From Lobosporangium transversale (lineage: Eukaryota > Mortierellomycota > Mortierellomycetes > Mortierellales > Mortierellaceae), in the NCBI RefSeq assembly GCF_002105155.1, contig NW_019029005.1, positions 434,001 to 498,000 on the forward strand: a stretch of DNA of 64,000 bases, written 5' to 3'. How positions within the stretch are numbered: the first letter of the stretch is position 1; each line of letters starts with the position of its first letter. The position numbers and the translations under genes are program-made. The notes beneath the pieces were generated by a model. It did no database searches. It was given only the letters and a program-made list of their open reading frames with translations, and was not told where the DNA came from. Of this stretch, positions 59,450 to 64,000 are shown in pieces.

Positions 59450-60730
59450 TTACATGAGAGCTGCTGGAGTCGTATTCTGGAAGAAAAAGTCGCTACGGCT
59501 CTTTTTAAGCCTCAGAACACGTTTGGTTAGCTCTGCTTCCTGAGCAGCAGCACTGCTGCTGCCGCTGCTAATGTCGTCTACATCTGTATTAGAGTCTCTT
59601 GAGGACATTTTAGCAATGGTGCTGGCAGATGAATCCGCTTTGAGGGCCGATCCAAATCCGTCACTGGAAGAAACAGCGGTGGAGACAGAGGTCATGGACG
59701 AGATAGTATGCGTGGACGCTTTCGCACTCAGCAGTGTCGCCGACAAACCCTGGAGCTCTTCAAGCGTAGCACTTGAGTATACATCCAAGTAACAGCCAGC
59801 ACCTCTGCGTTCTTGCTCTTCTACTATCATAGTAGACGTATAGAAGCTTGAGCGAGCCTCGAGGCGGTCAGCCTCGCGAACGCTGAGGGGCTTAAGCGTC
59901 CACTTCCTATAACCGGCCCGACAGGCGCTTTGAGATGAAGGTTGCTAGCGAGTGAGGGGGCCGATGATGTACGAATGCCGCTAAGAGCGCTTGTGGGCCC
60001 AAGGCTGCTCATCAATCCATCGCTGGCGCTGCTGCTCCTACTGCTATTTGAACTGATGCTTGTGGATGAAATGCAACTGGCCTGGCTGTTATTCCTGAGC
60101 ATTGGTGTCACCATACCCCCCATGCCTCTCCGGTTCATGCTAAGGGACCATTGGCCATAACGCTGGTTATACTGCTGCTCGCTGACATCCCTTAGGCGGA
60201 AGTAATAAGCCGCATACAGGGACCGCTTTACCGAAACATTATACTGGAGTTTAGCCATCGCGAACCGCTCCAACGCATTAACGTCCTTAACAGAAAGGCC
60301 CTCAAAGATGGCGCAAACATCCGAGTTGAAGACTGCAAGGTCCTCCCAAACTTTAATAGAAAGGATCAAGGCTCCTAACAGCAAGCGACGCCAATTGATC
60401 GCATGGAAGGACAAGTTTCCCAACTCTGTCATACGTTCAACATAAATTAACGTGATAATGGCGTTCTCCGCACCGAGGTTCTATCAGAGTTAGTAAAAAG
60501 AAGAAAAAAAAATTAGGAAACATTTATAGATATTTGATTTAACCATGCTTTATATATATATATACCTGGCTGCAGTCAAAGATAAACCTCATAAAGTCGA
60601 ATATATCTGCTTGAGTCATGGTAACCTTTTCAGATGGCACATAGGAAGACGAATTGATAATTCTTTCAGTTCTGCAGTCATTGGTCCTATGGGAATGGAG
60701 TACTTTCTCGTAAAGTACAGTGGTAACCCT

Positions 60731-60774
<44 letters not shown>

Positions 60775-63068
60775 AGAAAATGTTAGGAGTGCTGAAATGC
60801 TAAGAAGAGGTAGCTCGCAAAATTAAGTAAATAAAAAATCCTTACGCCCGCAGAGTTTATCCACATCGCTCTTGGTCATTGTACTGTCGATATATAAGCT
60901 TGAAGTTGAATTACATTTCGTTAACGAAAAGTGAGAAGCCAAGGTCCGGCCCTCAAGCGCGCTCAAAGCCCCAGGCGCAATACCAGTCATAACACTTGTT
61001 GTGGTTTGGAGCGTTAAAGGAGGTTGGTCTGCCACAGTTGTAGCAGTCTCAGTACTTGAATATTTCTTTTTCTTATCATACTTCTTTTCGGCAACAGCCG
61101 TAGCAGATACGCCATGTTGTTTTGCAGGCTCCGTAGACTCGACACCAGATGCGAGTCTATCAGCCTGGTGTTGCTGCTGGGAAGATAATGGTGACGACAA
61201 ACACTTTTGCGATTGTTTGTAACAGGTAGACTGTGACGGCAAACCTTGCTCTTCTTTGACCCAGAGCCTTCCTTTGCCAGTATGCCCTCATTCGATTCAG
61301 ACCTTGAACCCAGACTTGAATTTAAAAGGGTTGATGACGATGACACCATAGAAACAGAAGGCTTTATTGGATCGCCCATAGTACTCGACATGCCGCCCAA
61401 GAAGTCTTCCGCGCCACTATTCTCGTATTCAGAAACCAAGTAGGTCAAAGAGTCTTCAGAACCGATATCTTTTCCTTTACTGTTACCTAGGCTATCACAG
61501 CCAAGGGCCAGACTGAAGTCAGACTCCGAACTGCAAATAATGTCTACAATTCGCCTGTCACCGAAGTGAGCCTTTTGAAGATTCAGGAGCTTTTGCTGGC
61601 GTTGAGACATGGGGTAAAGTTTTTGTGTAGCCTTTTCTGATGGCGAATTGCTATTATGATGCTGGCGTTGGCTGGCCTTATCGTGATGCTCCTCGTCACT
61701 GCTATCCTCTATGCTATCCTCTATGCTATCCTCTATGCTATCCTCTATGCTTTGTCGACGAAGCTTGGTTAACTTGGTTCGATGCCCAGTCCTTGATTTA
61801 TTGCCATGATCACACCTGATATAGCTGATAATACTTTCGCTACAATTTTCAGTTTTGGTTTGCCAATGAGGGTCCTGTGTAAGTCCATAGGGCCTATCCC
61901 TTCCTCAGCCTTTCCCCTCACCCCAGTCTTCCTAATCTTCTGACGAGACTTCTTTGCATTATTTGCATTATTAGTGATAATTTCATGCCTCTCTAATGCC
62001 TTACTAATTTGAGCGTCTCCCATAGAGCTCCTCTGGGCTGGCGATCCCCACCAACCTGCGTCATTTGCATCTATCGTACTTGGATCATGTCCGCAAGCGG
62101 ATTCTGCTCGAGAGAAAGCAGCAAATTCGATGAAGACTCCTTCAGACCGATCGGCGAGTCGGCTTAGGCTTGTAGAAGAGACAATAACAGAGCTCCACTC
62201 ACGGAGCAACTCCTTGACAACGACGACGTGGAAGAGGAGCTGGTGATAGTACTATGGCAATAGCTATCAGTATCAGGTATTTCCTCCTTCTTGGCCTTGT
62301 TTAAACGTGGCAGAAATTGCAATTGGCCTTTTTTGTTCTCAAGTTGACAAGTGATAGGAAAAAAATGACCTTTGCCTTTCTCATCATTTGAACCTTCATT
62401 TGTGCTACTCTCATCACCGTCTTCATAAGAAGATCCACTGCTCCCAGTGCTATTGCAGCCTGGCCTCTCCTCTTGCCTTCCTCGCCCTCTTTCCATGGCA
62501 AGAAATTACGCCAGTCGTCTGCAACTCTGCGAATTGCCGAAAGTATGCAGAGCCTGGAGAACACTCGCGTAAATTTCTACGAACAATTCTTAACTGTTCT
62601 TTCGCAACTTGCTTTTCTTCTTCCGTATAAAGATTGTCTACAACAGCTGCAATAGTAGTGGTAGTGTTGGCAGGCCGTATAGACGTCCCTGTAGCTTTTT
62701 TGCGTCCAGGAATACTTCGCTTTTTTTTTGTCTTTTTCGGCTTGCAGTTGCTGCTATAGAATAATGGTCACAGCTTTGGTTTATTGCCGGCCACGGAGCC
62801 GATAACCTCGGGGTCCTTGTTGCTGTAGTTTTCTCCTGACTATATTGGCGTTCTGTTGGGATTTTGCATAGGTCTTTCCCTTCTTACTGTTACTACAAAC
62901 GCCGTCGACACTACTCGTACTGGCGGTGCTTCCAGAGCGGCGACGTTGATACTGGTGCACTGCCTGTCGAATGCTATAGAGTGGTGAGCGTGTAGGACTA
63001 TTCAATGGACGGGTCGGAAGGTAATGTTTGTAGTGGCCAACATGGTTTCCGTCAAAACCTGATATCAT
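59450..63068 (-). CDS. Cyclin-Y-like cyclin-domain protein
   Basis: The likely start is the ATG at 63068 (MISGFDGNHVGHYKHYLP). The first 600 or so codons are Ser-rich and disordered, with a Ser-Ile-Glu-Asp repeat from 61751 to 61700. Near 61010-60880 comes LASHFSLTKCNSTSSLYIDS. The cyclin box starts in a small exon near 60630-60566 (MTQADIFDFMRFIFDCSQ), continues with AENAIITLIYVERM near 60470-60430, and then MTELGNLSFHAINWRRLLLG, ALILSIKVWEDLAVFNSDVC, AIFEGLSVKDVNALERFAMA and KLQYNVSVKRSLYAAYYFRL. The NWRR-LLLG-K-W-D spacing, with Ile/Val-rich helices, is that of cyclin Y, which in animals activates CDK14/16-type PCTAIRE kinases at membranes; yeast Pho85 cyclins are a more distant option. 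The Ser-rich C-terminus ends at 59450. Frame changes occur near 62780, 62180, 61760, 61210 and 59830. The intron at about 60640-60840 carries a 41-base T run (60732-60772). Confidence 0.82.
60732..60772. repeat. 41-base poly(T) run
   Basis: The longest homopolymer in the window, in an intron of the cyclin gene (a poly(A) run in the transcript). Confidence 0.9.
61700..61751. repeat. 12-base coding tandem repeat (Ser-Ile-Glu-Asp)
   Basis: Just over four copies of CTATCCTCTATG. In the minus-strand cyclin gene each copy adds Ser-Ile-Glu-Asp, a casein-kinase-2-like acidic Ser context. Copies are nearly identical, so it is recent. Confidence 0.9.
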
Positions 63069-63943
63069 GCATGGAGGCCCTTCTTGAAGAGGTAGAGATA
63101 GTAGTCGTAGAAGTAGAGACCGCACCTAGCGGTGGTGGAGGGCAGTAAGGTGCGTACGAGGATTACATGAGCCTTGTCTATAACGGTGGTAATATATGTG
63201 TGTCTTACGGCCTGTTGGGTTTAAGAAAGCGAGGACTATAAACGTAAAAAAAAAAGAAAAAAAAAAAGAAATAGGGAAAAAATCAGCATGCAAATTACAT
63301 TCTACGTGTCTTTACTTTTCGTATTTTTTTTACCAGTAGATTTTCGTGCCTTTAGATGTTGCTTTTAGTAAGCTTATTGAGCTTCCAACAAATTTGCTGT
63401 CCTAGTGTTGTTCTTGGATGAGATAGACTGTTGCTGGTGTCTCTCGTTGCTTTTGTGGAAGCTGGGATGCTCTGGTACTTGAGCATTGAAGAAGAATAGA
63501 TGTTACGGTATGTTTGCGTGTAAATTAAGTGATAGAAACAAAGGGCAGTAAAAGAACAAGAAGTGTAAGCTAGCGCTAGTGTATGGATAGACTATGGAAG
63601 ATATTCAGCTGCCTGATGTTTGAAGCAAACAGGGAGTATGGTGAAAGCGCTTGTGTACAGTAGAATGAAAAGGGTTTATAGGCAAGTGAGTGAATGAAAA
63701 CGAGAAAGCAGCAAAGCAGAAAAATAAGTAATTCATAAAAGAGAAACGATTGGGAACTGTTTTTCTTCTTTACTAGAATCAAATGACAAACGAAGGGATA
63801 ATATGAAAATAAAGTGAGATAGGCACACCAATGGTAATGAATGCGTTTTGAGCCTTTTCTTTTCGCTGTTGAGATGGCATCGATGCCAGCTGAACCTGGA
63901 AGGGGACCGGTGGAAACAGAATCGACCAGCGAGAGCAGGGCTG

Positions 63944-63978
<35 letters not shown>

Positions 63979-64000
63979 GTGGAGCCGCTACAAATAAGAA
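63069..64000. other. Region upstream of the cyclin gene, to the window edge
   Basis: About 930 bases of mostly AT-rich DNA with an interrupted A run (63245-63270) and a T run (about 63947-63977). The open frame of the cyclin gene extends upstream of 63068 to about 63125 without an ATG. I see no other gene. Confidence 0.5.

Noticed and set aside
61700-61751. Tandem repeats as a CRISPR-like array
   Set aside because: Units are contiguous without spacers and in frame within a eukaryotic coding sequence.

Overview
The window is nuclear DNA of a filamentous early-diverging fungus. GT-AG introns of about 60-150 bases are frequent, genes lie on both strands, intergenic DNA is full of homopolymers and microsatellites, and the genes are typical of Mucoromycota: a SepH/Cdc7-type septation kinase, an Rtc5-type TLDc protein, a fungal LtrA-domain protein, a secreted S41 peptidase, kelch/galactose-oxidase-like membrane proteins, a ChaC enzyme and an FG nucleoporin. 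Mortierellomycotina is my best guess for the lineage, but that is inference. No rRNA, tRNA or CRISPR array was recognised.

Layout, left to right: SepH-like kinase (+, 44-4537); small membrane protein (-, to 5421); Cys-rich membrane protein of unknown family (+, about 6.57-8.49 kb); large tail-anchored unknown protein (-, 8.77 to about 12.1 kb); polytopic membrane protein (+, 14.76-17.24 kb); LtrA-family protein (-, 17.83-22.52 kb); kelch protein A (-, 23.3-25.39 kb); RTC5-like TLDc protein (+, 26.36-28.83 kb); S41 peptidase (+, 29.44-31.98 kb); kelch proteins B (-, 32.23-34.03 kb) and C (-, 36.2-37.89 kb); TPX2-like protein (+, 39.23-43.2 kb); ChaC (-, 43.3-44.59 kb); BORCS8-like protein (+, to 45.85 kb); a degenerate inverted repeat (46.09-46.91 kb); Nup1/Nup153-type nucleoporin (+, 48.03-53.62 kb); Bni4-like protein (+, 53.94-56.27 kb); kelch protein D (+, 57.27-59.0 kb); cyclin-Y-like protein (-, 59.45-63.07 kb).

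Most genes can be followed only by changing reading frame every few hundred bases. Several breaks are plainly one missing base inside a conserved motif, for example in the SepH kinase domain and in the kelch D signal peptide. Uncorrected long-read indels are the simplest explanation; real decay cannot be excluded from one sequence. I therefore give whole-gene spans and describe the breaks in words.

The most interesting system is the family of four kelch proteins. All have a signal peptide, an extracellular beta-propeller, one membrane helix and a short cytoplasmic tail. Copies B and D are inverted relative to each other and 23 kb apart. They are almost identical at the N-terminus and in the Pro/Gln-rich tail but differ in the middle of the propeller, the pattern expected of surface receptors with a variable ectodomain and a conserved signalling tail. 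Several other genes (SepH, TPX2, Bni4-like, cyclin-Y-like, Nup1-like) act in division or at the nucleus, but nothing shows that they are co-regulated.
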